The notes: generated by a model from the letters alone, not told the origin. 64,000 nucleotides of DNA from Methylocystis echinoides (GCF_027923385.1 NZ_BSEC01000001.1:2430501-2494500), one strand, 5' to 3'. Counted from the first letter of the stretch, positions 27,031 to 36,035 are shown. A program made the numbers and translations.

Positions 27031-27687
27031 ATGCAGCGGCTTGTCGAGGGTCTCCATCATTTCCAGAGTGAAATCTTCGGCTCGCAGCGCGCCCTCTTCG
27101 AGCGCCTGGCGCTCGGCCAGAGGCCCGAGACGATGTTCATCACCTGCGCGGATTCGCGCATTGATCCCAACCTTCTCACGCAGACGGCGCCTGGGGAGCT
27201 TTTCATCATGCGAAACGCGGGCAATTTCGTGCCGCCTTATAATCCGAACAGCGGCGAGGCTGCGACCATCGAATTCGCCGTGGCGGTGATTGGCGTGCGG
27301 GACATTGTCGTGTGCGGGCATTCGCATTGCGGCGCGGTGCAGGCGATCCTCGACCCACCGTCGCCCGAAAAATTCCCGGCGCTGACGAATTGGCTTTCAA
27401 ACGCCGAGTCGACCCGGCGCATCCTGCGCGACAAATATCCCGAGGCCGATCCGAGACGGCTGCTCAACGTCGCCGTGCAGGAAAATGTGCTGATGCAACT
27501 CGAAAATCTTCGCACGCATCCCGTCGTCGCTTCCGGCCTCGCGCAGGGCAAACTCAATCTGCACGGCTGGGTCTACAAATTCGAGACGGGAGAGGTCTTC
27601 GGCTACGATCCGCAGACGCGTCAGTTCAGCGCGCTTACCCTGCATCGCGACGTGAGCGGCGCCGCGACGCCCGCGCGCAGCGTCTAG
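27031..27687 (+). CDS. Beta-class carbonic anhydrase
   Basis: A 218-residue zinc enzyme interconverting CO2 and bicarbonate. Zinc ligands and the catalytic dyad are present: C39 with D41 and R43 in TCADSRIDP, and H97 and C100 in VVCGHSHCGAV. MRNAGNFVPPY and the C-terminal LHGWVYKFETGEVFGYD are typical. The start at 27,031 follows GGAG; a start at 27,010 is possible. Together with the neighbouring SulP permease it could feed bicarbonate to carboxylases or buffer pH; in a serine-cycle methylotroph PEP carboxylase would be a natural client (inference). Confidence 0.93.
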   Translation: MQRLVEGLHHFQSEIFGSQRALFERLALGQRPETMFITCADSRIDPNLLTQTAPGELFIMRNAGNFVPPYNPNSGEAATIEFAVAVIGVRDIVVCGHSHCGAVQAILDPPSPEKFPALTNWLSNAESTRRILRDKYPEADPRRLLNVAVQENVLMQLENLRTHPVVASGLAQGKLNLHGWVYKFETGEVFGYDPQTRQFSALTLHRDVSGAATPARSV

Positions 27688-27710
27688 CGACGCGCGGAAA
27701 CGAAAATACC

Positions 27711-28214
27711 ATGTTCACGCCCTCGATCAGCGTCGTCGAACTCATACTCAGAGCCGTCTGTGTCTATGCCTTTCTTTTTGCGCTGATCAGATTTGGCGGC
27801 AAGAAACATGTCGGCGAGATGGCGCCGTTCGATTTCGTCCTGCTGCTCGTGCTGAGCGAGACCGTTCAAAACGCGCTGATAGGCGAGGACAAGTCTCTGC
27901 CCGGCGGACTCGTGTCCGCCGCCGCGCTCATCTTCGTGAGCCGCGTCGTCGGCTATGCGAGTTGGCGGAATGGCGTCGCCGCGCGCTTCTTCGAAGGGGT
28001 TCCGGTCATTTTGGTCCGGCATGGAAAGGTTCGCGAAGACGCCCTCGCGCGCGAGCAGATCACGCGATCGGAACTGATGGAGGCCTTGCGCCGCGAGGGC
28101 TGCGCATCGCTTTCAAGGGTCCGCTTCGCGATATTGGAAAACGACGGCACGATCACGGTCGGCCTCAACACGCCACGGGCCGCGAGCGCGGCCGGGAAAG
28201 GACTGGAAGAATGA
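27711..28214 (+). CDS. DUF421 (YetF-like) membrane protein
   Basis: A 167-residue protein with two or three N-terminal membrane helices (VCVYAFLFALIRFGGKK, FDFVLLLVLSETVQNAL, LVSAAALIFVSRVVGYA) and a soluble C-terminal domain with ARFFEGVPVILVRHGKV, DALAREQITRSELMEALRREG and RFAILENDGTITV, the DUF421/YetF pattern. Function unknown. It follows the carbonic anhydrase by 23 bp and overlaps the next gene by 4 bp, so all three probably form one operon. Confidence 0.88.
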   Translation: MFTPSISVVELILRAVCVYAFLFALIRFGGKKHVGEMAPFDFVLLLVLSETVQNALIGEDKSLPGGLVSAAALIFVSRVVGYASWRNGVAARFFEGVPVILVRHGKVREDALAREQITRSELMEALRREGCASLSRVRFAILENDGTITVGLNTPRAASAAGKGLEE

Positions 28215-28660
28215 AACCCGGTTTCCTCGCGGCTCTCCTTTTGGCCCTCAATGCAACGCCCACCCCTGCCATCTCGCAGGGGCGCCATTACGGTCACTTG
28301 CCCATCCATGTGCGAGGGACGCTGCAGGGCTCAGAGACGCATGAGGACGTTTTTCACGGCCGCGCGGGTCAGCGCGTAAAAGTCGAAGTTCACTCCGCGC
28401 GCATGAGATGGCTCGAGGTTTCGGTGAGGCCGCTGCTTTTAGCAAGAGCGCCCGTCTTCAGCTTCCATGGAACGCAGGGTAGCAGCGGCGAGGTTACGCT
28501 TCCCCATGACGGGGCATACAGGTTGAGGGTCGCGATCCGCCCCGAGGGCGCGCGGATTGGCCACCGGGTCGATTTCAGGGTCGACATTACCGCGGCGTCG
28601 CATCTCGCCTTCGACGCGCCGCCGAGTGTCCTCGAGCGGGAAAGAGGGCCGCGCACCTAA
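28211..28660 (+). CDS. Exported protein of unknown function
   Basis: A 149-residue protein with a signal peptide (MKPGFLAALLLALNATPTPA) and a predicted beta-rich domain: HVRGTLQGSETHEDVFHG, GQRVKVEVHSARMRWLEVSV and DGAYRLRVAI. The pattern resembles small periplasmic pre-peptidase-like beta-sandwich domains, but I cannot name a family with confidence. ATG overlaps the DUF421 stop as ATGA. It is convergent with the membrane gene of the oxidase operon, sharing 4 bp at the 3' ends. Confidence 0.65.
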   Translation: MKPGFLAALLLALNATPTPAISQGRHYGHLPIHVRGTLQGSETHEDVFHGRAGQRVKVEVHSARMRWLEVSVRPLLLARAPVFSFHGTQGSSGEVTLPHDGAYRLRVAIRPEGARIGHRVDFRVDITAASHLAFDAPPSVLERERGPRT

Positions 28661-28989
28661 CGCAGAGACGCGCAGCCCTCGATGAACCCAGCGGCGGCGC
28701 CCGCCCAGACGACGCCGGCGGCTGACAGAACAATCAGCAGAAGCGAAGCCTCGTTCAGAAAGCCGTTCGCCGACTGAAGCGCGCCGCTGCGCCAGCGCAG
28801 GACGAAAAGCCATGCGAGGAGAGCCACCGCTCCGAGTGTCAGAAGCAGGCTCGACAACAGCATCGCGGCGGCGGGATCGCCCATCCGAACGCCCATGACG
28901 CAGAACGCGGTGTGAAGCAGGTAGAGCAGCGAGAAGTGGACCGCCCAGAGCAGCGGACCGAAAAGCGTTCGAAGCAGCGCGCGCGTCAA
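28657..28989 (-). CDS. Small membrane protein at the end of the oxidase operon
   Basis: A 110-residue protein with three hydrophobic segments (TLFGPLLWAVHFSLLYLLHT, AAMLLSSLLLTLGAVALLAW, EASLLLIVLSAAGVVWAGA). No ATG fits; the start chosen is TTG at 28,989, preceded by GGAGAG, 17 bp after the oxidase subunit I stop. It is the last gene of the operon and may be an assembly or accessory subunit, but I see no family motif. Confidence 0.6.
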   Translation of the reverse strand: MTRALLRTLFGPLLWAVHFSLLYLLHTAFCVMGVRMGDPAAAMLLSSLLLTLGAVALLAWLFVLRWRSGALQSANGFLNEASLLLIVLSAAGVVWAGAAAGFIEGCASLR

Positions 28990-29005
28990 AATTTCTCTCC
29001 GCGTC

Positions 29006-31543
29006 TCATGCGCTGACCCTCGGAAAGCCGTGGACCAGAAGCAGACTGAACAGGATCTGTCCGGCCGTGTAGTAAGCAAGCACCGCCGCATTATCGAAGG
29101 AAACGCGGCGGCCAGAGTCGAGCTTGCGGACAATCAGCCGCGCGAGCGCATAGGCGCCCATTATCGCTATGGTGATAACAAGCTGGCCATTGAGCAGCGT
29201 GGACATGTAAACCATCGCGCCATAGGCGCTGTCCGTGGCGAGCAGACCCACGCGCCAAAAGCCTGCAACGTCGACTCCAACCGCGCCGATGAGACCGATT
29301 GCGCCGACGACGATGAGCAGCATGGTCCACACGCCGAGGCGTCCGGGACGCGGCAACAGGCGCCCGGCGAGCGCAAAGCACGCGGCGCCACAGAGCGCGA
29401 GGGCCGTGGACGCGATCGGCCACTGAAGCCTCGGGAGCGCATTTCCGCCCGCCCAGTTTTTCGGTTCGACCGTCCACAGGTAGAGATAGGAGAAAGCATA
29501 GGAGAGATAGAGGGAGGCGGCGACCAGCAGCAGCACGACCATTGCCCACCAGGAATGCGATGACGGCCCCGTCACATAGGTTGGCGCCTCGATCCCGCCG
29601 CCGATGGATATCTTGCCCTTTGTGGGACCGGGATCGAGCTCCCACACCCACACGAAACATGCGGCGATGGCGGCAAGCCCGCAGATCAGCGCCGGCGTCA
29701 CCGCCTTCACCGTGAGCAGAAGAAAGAACGCGGCGGTAAAGACCGCAGCGAAGAAATGCGCCCAGCCGGGCCCCGGCATCAAGACGATGTATTCGGGCTC
29801 GGCGAAAATTGGCGAGGTGACGATCGTCTCGCGCCGCCCGCTTGGCGCATTGGGCAGGTAATAGGCGCCCGCCTCGACATCCCGCGCAAGGTCCGGCTGA
29901 TCCCACAAGGGCTCGCGGCTGGTAATGTATGGGATGCTGCGCGTCGAATAAACATCCGTCGGCAGCCATTCCAGCGTGCCGGCGCCCCAGGGATTGCCGG
30001 TCGTCACGACGCTGGGCCTGAATCGGATGGCGAGATCGATGACGAAGAGCAGAACGCCGGCCGCGAGGATGAAAGCTCCGGCCGTGGAGACGAGGTTGAG
30101 ATTGTCCCAGCCCATGGCGTGAGGATAGGTCCACACGCGGCGCGGCATGCCCATGAGACCGGTGAGGTGCATGGGAAAGAACGTCACATTGAAGCCGATG
30201 AACATGAGCCAGAAGACAACGCTTCCGAGCCGCTCCGAGAGCATGTTCCGGCTGACCATGGGCGCCCAGTAGTAGAATGTCGCAAACAGCGGAAACACCA
30301 TGCCGCCGACCAGCACATAATGGAAATGCGCGACGACGAAATAGGTGTCATGGGCCTGCTGGTCGAAAGGCACGAGCGCGACCATCACGCCGGTGAGCCC
30401 GCCGAGCACGAAGATGAAGAGGAATCCCAGGATGAACATCGAAGCGGTCGTGATCCGGAAGCGCTCGCTCGATGCGATTGTCGCAAGCCAGGCGAATACC
30501 TGAATGCCCGATGGAATCGTCACGGCCATGCTTGCGGCGGAGAAGAAGCCGAGGCTCAACGCCGGCAGGCCGGTGCTGAACATATGATGCACCCACAGGC
30601 CGAAGCTGAAGAAGCCGGTCGCGATCAGCGCGACGACGATCAGGCGGTATCCGACGAGCGGCGTCTGGGCCATGGTCGGAACGATCATCGACACGAGGCC
30701 GGCCGCGGGCAGGAAGATGATGTAAACTTCCGGATGCCCGAAGAACCAGAACAGATGTTGCCACAATAGCGCGTCGCCGCCTTTCGCCGCCGTGAAGAAC
30801 GGCCAGCCGAAAGACCGCTCGATCTCGAGCAGCATGGTCGCGAGGATCACCGCCGGAAACGCAAAGACGATCATCGCCGCGAAGATCAGCATGGACCAGG
30901 CAAAGATCGGCATCTTGTCGAGCGACATTCCGGGCGGACGCGTGCGCAATGTGCCGACGATGATTTCGATCGCGCCGGCGATGGCGGATATTTCGATGAA
31001 GCCGATGCCCAGAAGCCAGAAGTCGGCGTTGTCGCCAGGAGAATATCGGGTCAGCGTCAGCGGCGGGTACATGAACCAGCCTCCGTCCGGCGCGAGGTCG
31101 TAGAAGATCGTCGCAAAGAAGACGAAGCCGCCTATGACGTACGCCCATATGGCGAAGGCGCTCAGGCGCGGGAAAGGCAGGTCGCGCGCGGCCAGCATCT
31201 GGGGAAGCAATATGACGCCCAGCGCCTCTACGGCCGGCACCGCGAAAAGAAACATCATCGTGGTGCCGTGGACCGTGAATATCTGATTATACGTCTCCTG
31301 TGAGAGAAGGCGATTGTCGCCGACCGCGAGTTGCGTGCGCATCAACAGCGCCAGCACGCCCGCCAGAAGAAAAAATACGAAAGCGGCGCCGATATAGAGC
31401 AGGCCGATCGACGTGTTGTTGACGGCAGTAAGCCTGCGCAGCCCGCGAGGAAGCGCCCAGATGCGCTCAAGCTGCTCCAGTTCACCAGCAGGGCGCGGCG
31501 TCTCGTTGGGAAGCTTCACGCGAGAGGTGGCATCATCCTGCAC
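29006..31543 (-). CDS. Cytochrome c oxidase, fused subunits I and III
   Basis: An 845-residue heme-copper oxidase. The N-terminal part (about 1-560) is subunit I: the low-spin heme region FTVHGTTMMFLF, WFFGHPEVYIIFLP with the CuB His-Tyr and channel Glu near residue 267, VHHMFSTG, and HDTYFVVAHFHYVLVGG. After a linker, residues about 600-845 form a subunit-III-like seven-helix region (SSHSWWAMVVLLLVAASLYL, SAYGAMVYMSTLLNGQLV). This type A oxidase reduces O2 and pumps protons. The start is GTG at 31,543 after AAGGAGCG. It sits downstream of subunit II in one operon. Confidence 0.93.
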   Translation of the reverse strand: MQDDATSRVKLPNETPRPAGELEQLERIWALPRGLRRLTAVNNTSIGLLYIGAAFVFFLLAGVLALLMRTQLAVGDNRLLSQETYNQIFTVHGTTMMFLFAVPAVEALGVILLPQMLAARDLPFPRLSAFAIWAYVIGGFVFFATIFYDLAPDGGWFMYPPLTLTRYSPGDNADFWLLGIGFIEISAIAGAIEIIVGTLRTRPPGMSLDKMPIFAWSMLIFAAMIVFAFPAVILATMLLEIERSFGWPFFTAAKGGDALLWQHLFWFFGHPEVYIIFLPAAGLVSMIVPTMAQTPLVGYRLIVVALIATGFFSFGLWVHHMFSTGLPALSLGFFSAASMAVTIPSGIQVFAWLATIASSERFRITTASMFILGFLFIFVLGGLTGVMVALVPFDQQAHDTYFVVAHFHYVLVGGMVFPLFATFYYWAPMVSRNMLSERLGSVVFWLMFIGFNVTFFPMHLTGLMGMPRRVWTYPHAMGWDNLNLVSTAGAFILAAGVLLFVIDLAIRFRPSVVTTGNPWGAGTLEWLPTDVYSTRSIPYITSREPLWDQPDLARDVEAGAYYLPNAPSGRRETIVTSPIFAEPEYIVLMPGPGWAHFFAAVFTAAFFLLLTVKAVTPALICGLAAIAACFVWVWELDPGPTKGKISIGGGIEAPTYVTGPSSHSWWAMVVLLLVAASLYLSYAFSYLYLWTVEPKNWAGGNALPRLQWPIASTALALCGAACFALAGRLLPRPGRLGVWTMLLIVVGAIGLIGAVGVDVAGFWRVGLLATDSAYGAMVYMSTLLNGQLVITIAIMGAYALARLIVRKLDSGRRVSFDNAAVLAYYTAGQILFSLLLVHGFPRVSA

Positions 31544-31613
31544 GAGCGCTCCTTAGCCGGGTGCGGCTGACGATGGAGGTAGAGCGGCCACAAGCGCGCT
31601 CAAGCGCCGCCTG

Positions 31614-32606
31614 TTACTGGAGGCCTGCAAGGTAGGAAGCCAGGGCCTCGAGCTGGTCAGGAGTGAAGATGCCGTAGTCCGGCATCAGATTGCCTGGCTT
31701 GATGCGCTGATTGTCGCTGATCCAGCGGGCGAAGTCCGCTTTGTCCACCCCGAGCGTGGCGGCCCCAATCGAGGTGCGGCCGCCGACATGGGTGAGATCG
31801 GGACCGAGCTCGTTCGCAGCCGCCGTACCCCGTATCGCATGACATGCGCTGCAGCCTGCGGTGAAAAACAAGGCTTTGCCTTGCCGCGCCAGCGAGTTGG
31901 CCGGGGCCTGGGCGGGCGACCGCTCCTGTCTGAGCCACGCCCGAAACGCCTCGGGCGTCATGACGACGACGTTGAATGACATCAGGGCGTGAGCGCCGCC
32001 ACAATATTCGGCGCATTGGCCGCGCATGACGCCGGTGCCGCGGGCGTTCAGCGTCAACACGTTGACGCGGCCGGGAATCATGTCGAGCTTTCCGGCGAGC
32101 TTCGGGATCCAGAAGCTGTGAATCACATCAGCGCTCGTCAATTCGATCGCGACAGTCTGACCGGCCGGGATGCGCAGTTCATTGGCGGTTACGACGGGGA
32201 GATTGTCTTCGTCCCAATACGTCACCTGCCACCACCAGCGCCGTCCGTCGACGGCGATCCTTATCGATCGTGCGTCTCCTCCGCCCGGGGCGGGCGCCCC
32301 TGTAACGACGAAGCCATAAACGAGTAAAAACGAGAGCGTGACGACCGGAAAGACGACGCCCGCGCCGAACAGCATTGGCTGCTGCGCCATCCACCGCCGC
32401 GAGCGGCGCGGCGCAAGAAGCGCGAAGGCGGTCAGACCGATCAGAGCGACGAAAATCGCCGTCGCGCCGATGGCCATCGTCCAGAACAGAAAGGCTGAGC
32501 GTTCGGCATGCAATCCCTCGGGCGCAAGCGCCGACTGAACGCCGTCGCATCCGGCCATCAGTAGCGCCACGGCGACGAGAAGGATGACTTTCGCTTTGCG
32601 CCGCAT
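31614..32606 (-). CDS. Cytochrome c oxidase subunit II with fused cytochrome c domain
   Basis: A 330-residue caa3-type subunit II. It begins with a lipoprotein signal (LLMAGC, Cys20), followed by two membrane helices and the CuA cupredoxin domain with H163, C198, C202, H206 and M209 (CAEYCGGAHALM). A C-terminal class I cytochrome c domain has heme motif C252-S-A-C-H256 and a distal Met near 308 (NLMPDYG). Electrons would pass from the triheme cytochrome or soluble c through this heme to CuA and subunit I. It is 4 bp after the triheme gene. Confidence 0.93.
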   Translation of the reverse strand: MRRKAKVILLVAVALLMAGCDGVQSALAPEGLHAERSAFLFWTMAIGATAIFVALIGLTAFALLAPRRSRRWMAQQPMLFGAGVVFPVVTLSFLLVYGFVVTGAPAPGGGDARSIRIAVDGRRWWWQVTYWDEDNLPVVTANELRIPAGQTVAIELTSADVIHSFWIPKLAGKLDMIPGRVNVLTLNARGTGVMRGQCAEYCGGAHALMSFNVVVMTPEAFRAWLRQERSPAQAPANSLARQGKALFFTAGCSACHAIRGTAAANELGPDLTHVGGRTSIGAATLGVDKADFARWISDNQRIKPGNLMPDYGIFTPDQLEALASYLAGLQ

Positions 32607-32610
32607 CGCG

Positions 32611-33750
32611 TCACCGCCCTTTGGCGTGGTGCGCCGATGGAGCGGGCTTCGCAGGCGGCTGCACGCTGGCGAAGTAGCGCGTTACGCTGTCGATCTGTTC
32701 GTCGCTCAGTCTTGCCGCGATCACGGTCATGATCTTGCTCTGAATTGACCCCATGCGCTGGCCGGCTTTCAAGAAACGCAGTTGTGATTCGAGATAGCGC
32801 GCGCTTTGGCCGTCGAGACGCGGAAATGTCGCCGCGCTCGTGGCGCCGTGGCAGGCGAGGCATGGCGGGGCGCCGGTTTCCAGATCTCCGCGCTCCGCGA
32901 TCGTTCTGCCGCGCTTTACCCCTGCGTCCTCGGGCATGGCCGCGCCTCGCATCGGCGGCAATTCGCCATAATATCTGGCAAGAATGGCTATGCTCTCATT
33001 GTCCAGTTCAGCTACGACGGGCCGCATGACTCCGCTCGCCCTCCTGCCTTCCGCATAATCGCGCAACGCGAGTTCCAGATAGGCGCGAGACTGGCCCGCG
33101 AGCCGGGGGACAAGCGCGCTCGCCGCTCCGGGCGCCGGCGGATCGTGACAGCGTCCGCAGCGCGAGAGCGCTTCGGCCTCCGCCCCGAATTCTGCAATCT
33201 CGCGCCCGCTGCGCTGGGGCGGAGCAAGTCCCCCCGCCGAAAGTCGCGCATATTGTTCCCGAGACATGGTCGGCAGGGCGCGAAGAAACGCCACGAGAGC
33301 CCATACCTCATCCTCACGCGTCACGTCCGGCCAGGCCGGCATCCCGGTGTATTTCAATCCGTTTCTGACGATCCAGAACAGCTGGGGCGAGGTCCACGTC
33401 GGCGCGACGCGAACCAGATCGGCCGGCTGCGGCAGCATGCTGGACGCAATCGGATTGCGGGGCGCCCCCGGCGCGCCGTGACATTGCCTGCAACCGCCCA
33501 GATAATGCGCGGCGCCGAGCGTGATCATATCCGGATCATCGAGCCGCGGCGCGCGGATCATGAAGCTCTGCGTCTCGATGGAACGCCGCTTTGCGAAATC
33601 GAGAAGCCAGTAAGTGACGGCGAAATGCGGCTTGCTCGCGCCAATGTCATATATGCCGCCCGCCATGATCATGATGGCGGCGAGGCCGGCGGCGCCAAGC
33701 GCGCCCGCTGCGGTCATTACGGAACACCAGGCTCTCGAATGGGCGCCCAT
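32611..33750 (-). CDS. Triheme membrane-anchored cytochrome c
   Basis: A 379-residue protein with an N-terminal anchor (GALGAAGLAAIMIMAGGIY) and three c-type heme motifs: C87-RQ-C-H91, C198-GR-C-H202 and C297-LA-C-H301. The last two sit in tandem class I (c4-like) domains with PRLAGQSRAYLE and PRLDGQSARYLE; the first resembles a single-domain cytochrome c. The protein lies upstream of oxidase subunit II in the same operon and is a likely electron donor to the oxidase. Confidence 0.88.
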   Translation of the reverse strand: MGAHSRAWCSVMTAAGALGAAGLAAIMIMAGGIYDIGASKPHFAVTYWLLDFAKRRSIETQSFMIRAPRLDDPDMITLGAAHYLGGCRQCHGAPGAPRNPIASSMLPQPADLVRVAPTWTSPQLFWIVRNGLKYTGMPAWPDVTREDEVWALVAFLRALPTMSREQYARLSAGGLAPPQRSGREIAEFGAEAEALSRCGRCHDPPAPGAASALVPRLAGQSRAYLELALRDYAEGRRASGVMRPVVAELDNESIAILARYYGELPPMRGAAMPEDAGVKRGRTIAERGDLETGAPPCLACHGATSAATFPRLDGQSARYLESQLRFLKAGQRMGSIQSKIMTVIAARLSDEQIDSVTRYFASVQPPAKPAPSAHHAKGR

Positions 33751-33754
33751 TGAA

Positions 33755-34447
33755 TTAGCTCAGCCTCATGATCCGGCGATCACTTAGGCGCGCGGCGGTG
33801 GCTTCAACGCCAATGAGCCATTTCGCCGCCATGTGGACGGCGGTCGCAAGATAGAACAAGGGGCAAGCGGCGAGCATAATCAGCCCGGCAAGACGCTGGT
33901 CATCCAATGCTACGTCCGGCGCGGCTACGGTACCGCCATCGAGGAGACGCGGCGCCAGGAGAAGCAGCACACCCAGGAGACACACGAGTTTCCCGGTCAA
34001 GATCAGCGCCATGACACCGCGCCAGAGTGAGGCTCCCTCCAGTGACAGGATTGCGGCCCAGAAGAGAAACGCCGAGCCGAGAAGCGCAAGATGCATCGCG
34101 GTATGCAAGAGGGGACGGCTTTCGTCAGTTCCGACGACGCCGGGCAGATGCCAGGCGTAGAGGGCGCCGATCTGCATCACGAACCCGGCGATAATCAAGC
34201 GATCCATAGAAGGAACGCCGCGCGCTGGTCCAAGTCGCAGCCAGCCGATCGCGGCTAGAGGGGCGATGACGTTCATAGCGACGAGGTGCTTGGCCATATG
34301 TGTGCTGCGAGGACCAAAGGCCACGTCGCTCCAGGTCGCAAACCAGGCGAAAATCAGAGCGACGGCAAAGGCGATGCTCGCGAGACGCCCGTAACAGCGA
34401 AACCCTCCGCCGCGCTCCTTAAGCTGTTCGCTATCGTGGTTTGGCAT
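33755..34447 (-). CDS. CtaG-like cytochrome c oxidase assembly protein (caa3_CtaG family)
   Basis: A 230-residue polytopic protein with about six helices. Family features are HMAKHLVAMNVIAPLAAIGW, ALYAWHLPGV, LLHTAMHLALLGSAFLFWAAIL and a closing DQRLAGLIMLAACPLFYLATAV, with His residues in membrane segments expected to handle copper. It belongs to the caa3_CtaG membrane family, not to Cox11. First gene of the operon ctaG-like, triheme cytochrome, subunit II, subunit I+III, small membrane protein. Confidence 0.83.
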   Translation of the reverse strand: MPNHDSEQLKERGGGFRCYGRLASIAFAVALIFAWFATWSDVAFGPRSTHMAKHLVAMNVIAPLAAIGWLRLGPARGVPSMDRLIIAGFVMQIGALYAWHLPGVVGTDESRPLLHTAMHLALLGSAFLFWAAILSLEGASLWRGVMALILTGKLVCLLGVLLLLAPRLLDGGTVAAPDVALDDQRLAGLIMLAACPLFYLATAVHMAAKWLIGVEATAARLSDRRIMRLS

Positions 34448-34666
34448 TCTCCCGAGCGCCTACGTTACCAAGGATGTCCTGTCTCGTTATTTGGTTGAAG
34501 CGGTCGCGATGTCGAGGAAAGAATAATCCGAGAATGCCCAGCAGCAGGGGCTACCCGCCATAAATAGGCATTCATTCACGACCTGCTCGAGATAGCGCTG
34601 CTATCTCCGCATGACGCCCAATTTCCCGAGCGCCAGCACATTCGCTGGCGTCTCATCGGGTTTGCG
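34448..34666. other. Intergenic upstream of the oxidase operon
   Basis: Spacer that should contain the promoter of the minus-strand oxidase operon. No distinct operator is recognised. Short open frames here show no family features. Confidence 0.4.
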
Positions 34667-35193
34667 TCAGCGCTCGCCTTCCAAAGGGACCCGGCGCTCA
34701 TCGGATCGGCTCCGGCGCCTACAGGCGCCTTTTCGATAGCGCCCTCCGGCCGCGCCTGACCCCATGGATAATCGTGTTGACCTCCCGTCCTGGGTCGATC
34801 GCATATGAGGTTGTTCCGCAACTGCCCGAGCAAAGAACTGCATCGTCGCGCCCTTGTGCCCCTGCGCGCGCGGCTCGATGTAACGGCACGTCAGGACGCG
34901 CCGGGAGGCGACGAGCTTGGCTGATCGGCGGGCGAAACGTCGGACGCCGACCACCGTGTCGTTGAAGGCTTCGTCTTCAGGGCCTTCAGCGTCCCGCAGC
35001 CCGAGAGCGTCGTCGAGTGCGGCTTGTATATCGGCGTCGCGATCATTCGCGCTTTCAAGCATGTCGAGGTCCGGCAGATCATGCGGCTGTCGAGCGCAAA
35101 CATTTCGAGAAAGTCACCCTCCGCTGCCGTAACGCTTAGCTTATGAAGCAACGCAGCTACCGTTGCGGGCGGCAATGCCGGCGCGCTGCGCAC
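34667..35193 (-). pseudogene. Uncertain, possibly frameshifted hypothetical gene
   Basis: Two overlapping frames look like one protein if joined by a shift near 35,070. The upstream frame (from 35,193) reads VAALLHKLSVTAAEGDFLEMF, and the downstream frame reads LESANDRDADIQAALDDALG then FNDTVVGVRRFARRS. The downstream frame could instead begin at its own ATG at 35,062. No family is recognised, and codon usage is only moderately convincing. Confidence 0.3.
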
Positions 35194-35239
35194 ATCCGAT
35201 CAGGATCACAGTCTAGGGCGATTGCGGCCGGCGCCTCGG

Positions 35240-35653
35240 TCATCGGGCCGCCTTCGCCGCGCGCAGGGCTTCAGCGAATTCCGCAGGGCGCTTCGCCGGC
35301 GCGGGGTCACCCGGCCCCCACATATGGATCACTGGCGCATAATAGCGGTCGTCAGCCCAGCGGAGAGAGTCGAGCCCAGCGGCACTGGCCCGCACGGCCT
35401 CAACTGAGACCGCCGCCTTGCGTCTGTTCGCCATCATCTCTTCCGCCGGCTCAACCAACCTGCGCGCCGCGAGGCTTCTTGCTTCCGGCGGATTGGTGAT
35501 ATCCAGGAGATAGCTGTAGAGCGCCTCGACTTCCTCCAGCCCCAGAACGTAATCGATCGCCGGAATCACGGTCTCGCGGACCCGGCTTTCGGGCTGAAAG
35601 TCGTGGATTCCGGCGCCCTGATAATGGGCGATGATCGGCATGGCGTCAGACAT
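35240..35653 (-). CDS. Hypothetical phage-like protein
   Basis: A 137-residue acidic helical protein (MSDAMPIIAHYQGAGIHDF, YVLGLEEVEALYSYLLD, RLVEPAEEMMANRRK, DRYYAPVIHMWGPGD). Not recognised. Its start overlaps the stop of the preceding gene by 8 bp, so the two are co-translated. The partner has the Gly-Arg-rich leader typical of phage packaging-region proteins, which suggests island/phage origin. Confidence 0.55.
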   Translation of the reverse strand: MSDAMPIIAHYQGAGIHDFQPESRVRETVIPAIDYVLGLEEVEALYSYLLDITNPPEARSLAARRLVEPAEEMMANRRKAAVSVEAVRASAAGLDSLRWADDRYYAPVIHMWGPGDPAPAKRPAEFAEALRAAKAAR

Positions 35654-35981
35654 TCTCGCCGCTCCTCTTCAACCAGACAATGCCCTGCGAATCTGCCTGC
35701 GGGTGAGGCTTGGGCGCCTTCTCCGGCAGGCGCCCGCGCTCGAGCAGCGTCCGCGCTGCGCTGACACGCGCAGCGTGCGGGGCCGCTTCGTCCGCCGCGA
35801 TGGTCTCCAGAATCGCGACCGGATCTATGCTGAGTTGGACGGGATGGCGCGTCTTCGAGCCCTTCGGGCGACCAGCCCCCGCTCGCCGGCCGCCGCGGCC
35901 TTTGCTTTTGATCGCTTCCACTGATTCACCTCCTTGTTGATTTGTTTGGATGTTAATTATATTCACATTTTTATCAACCAA
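35646..35981 (-). CDS. Terminase-small-subunit-region-like protein
   Basis: A 111-residue protein with the motif GRGGRRAGAGRPKGS near residue 28, common at the N-terminus of phage terminase small subunits and related DNA-binding proteins, followed by a helical segment (DPVAILETIAADEAAPHAAR, AARTLLERGRLPEK). The upstream leader is AT-rich compared with the island average. It probably acts in DNA binding, but no packaging genes are nearby, so the terminase role itself is doubtful. Confidence 0.55.
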   Translation of the reverse strand: MVDKNVNIINIQTNQQGGESVEAIKSKGRGGRRAGAGRPKGSKTRHPVQLSIDPVAILETIAADEAAPHAARVSAARTLLERGRLPEKAPKPHPQADSQGIVWLKRSGENV

Positions 35982-36035
35982 GACCGCATTTTTGATTTTT
36001 CGCGCGCAACTCTGCGGATGAGACCCCGGCCGGTT

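Noticed and set aside
29756..30769. 337-residue plus-strand frame over the oxidase
   Set aside because: Antisense of subunit I with the His-rich, Glu-rich look typical of shadows of membrane proteins.
34805..34924. 39-residue plus-strand frame upstream of the oxidase operon
   Set aside because: No ribosome-binding site and opposite to a somewhat better minus-strand frame; too short to judge.
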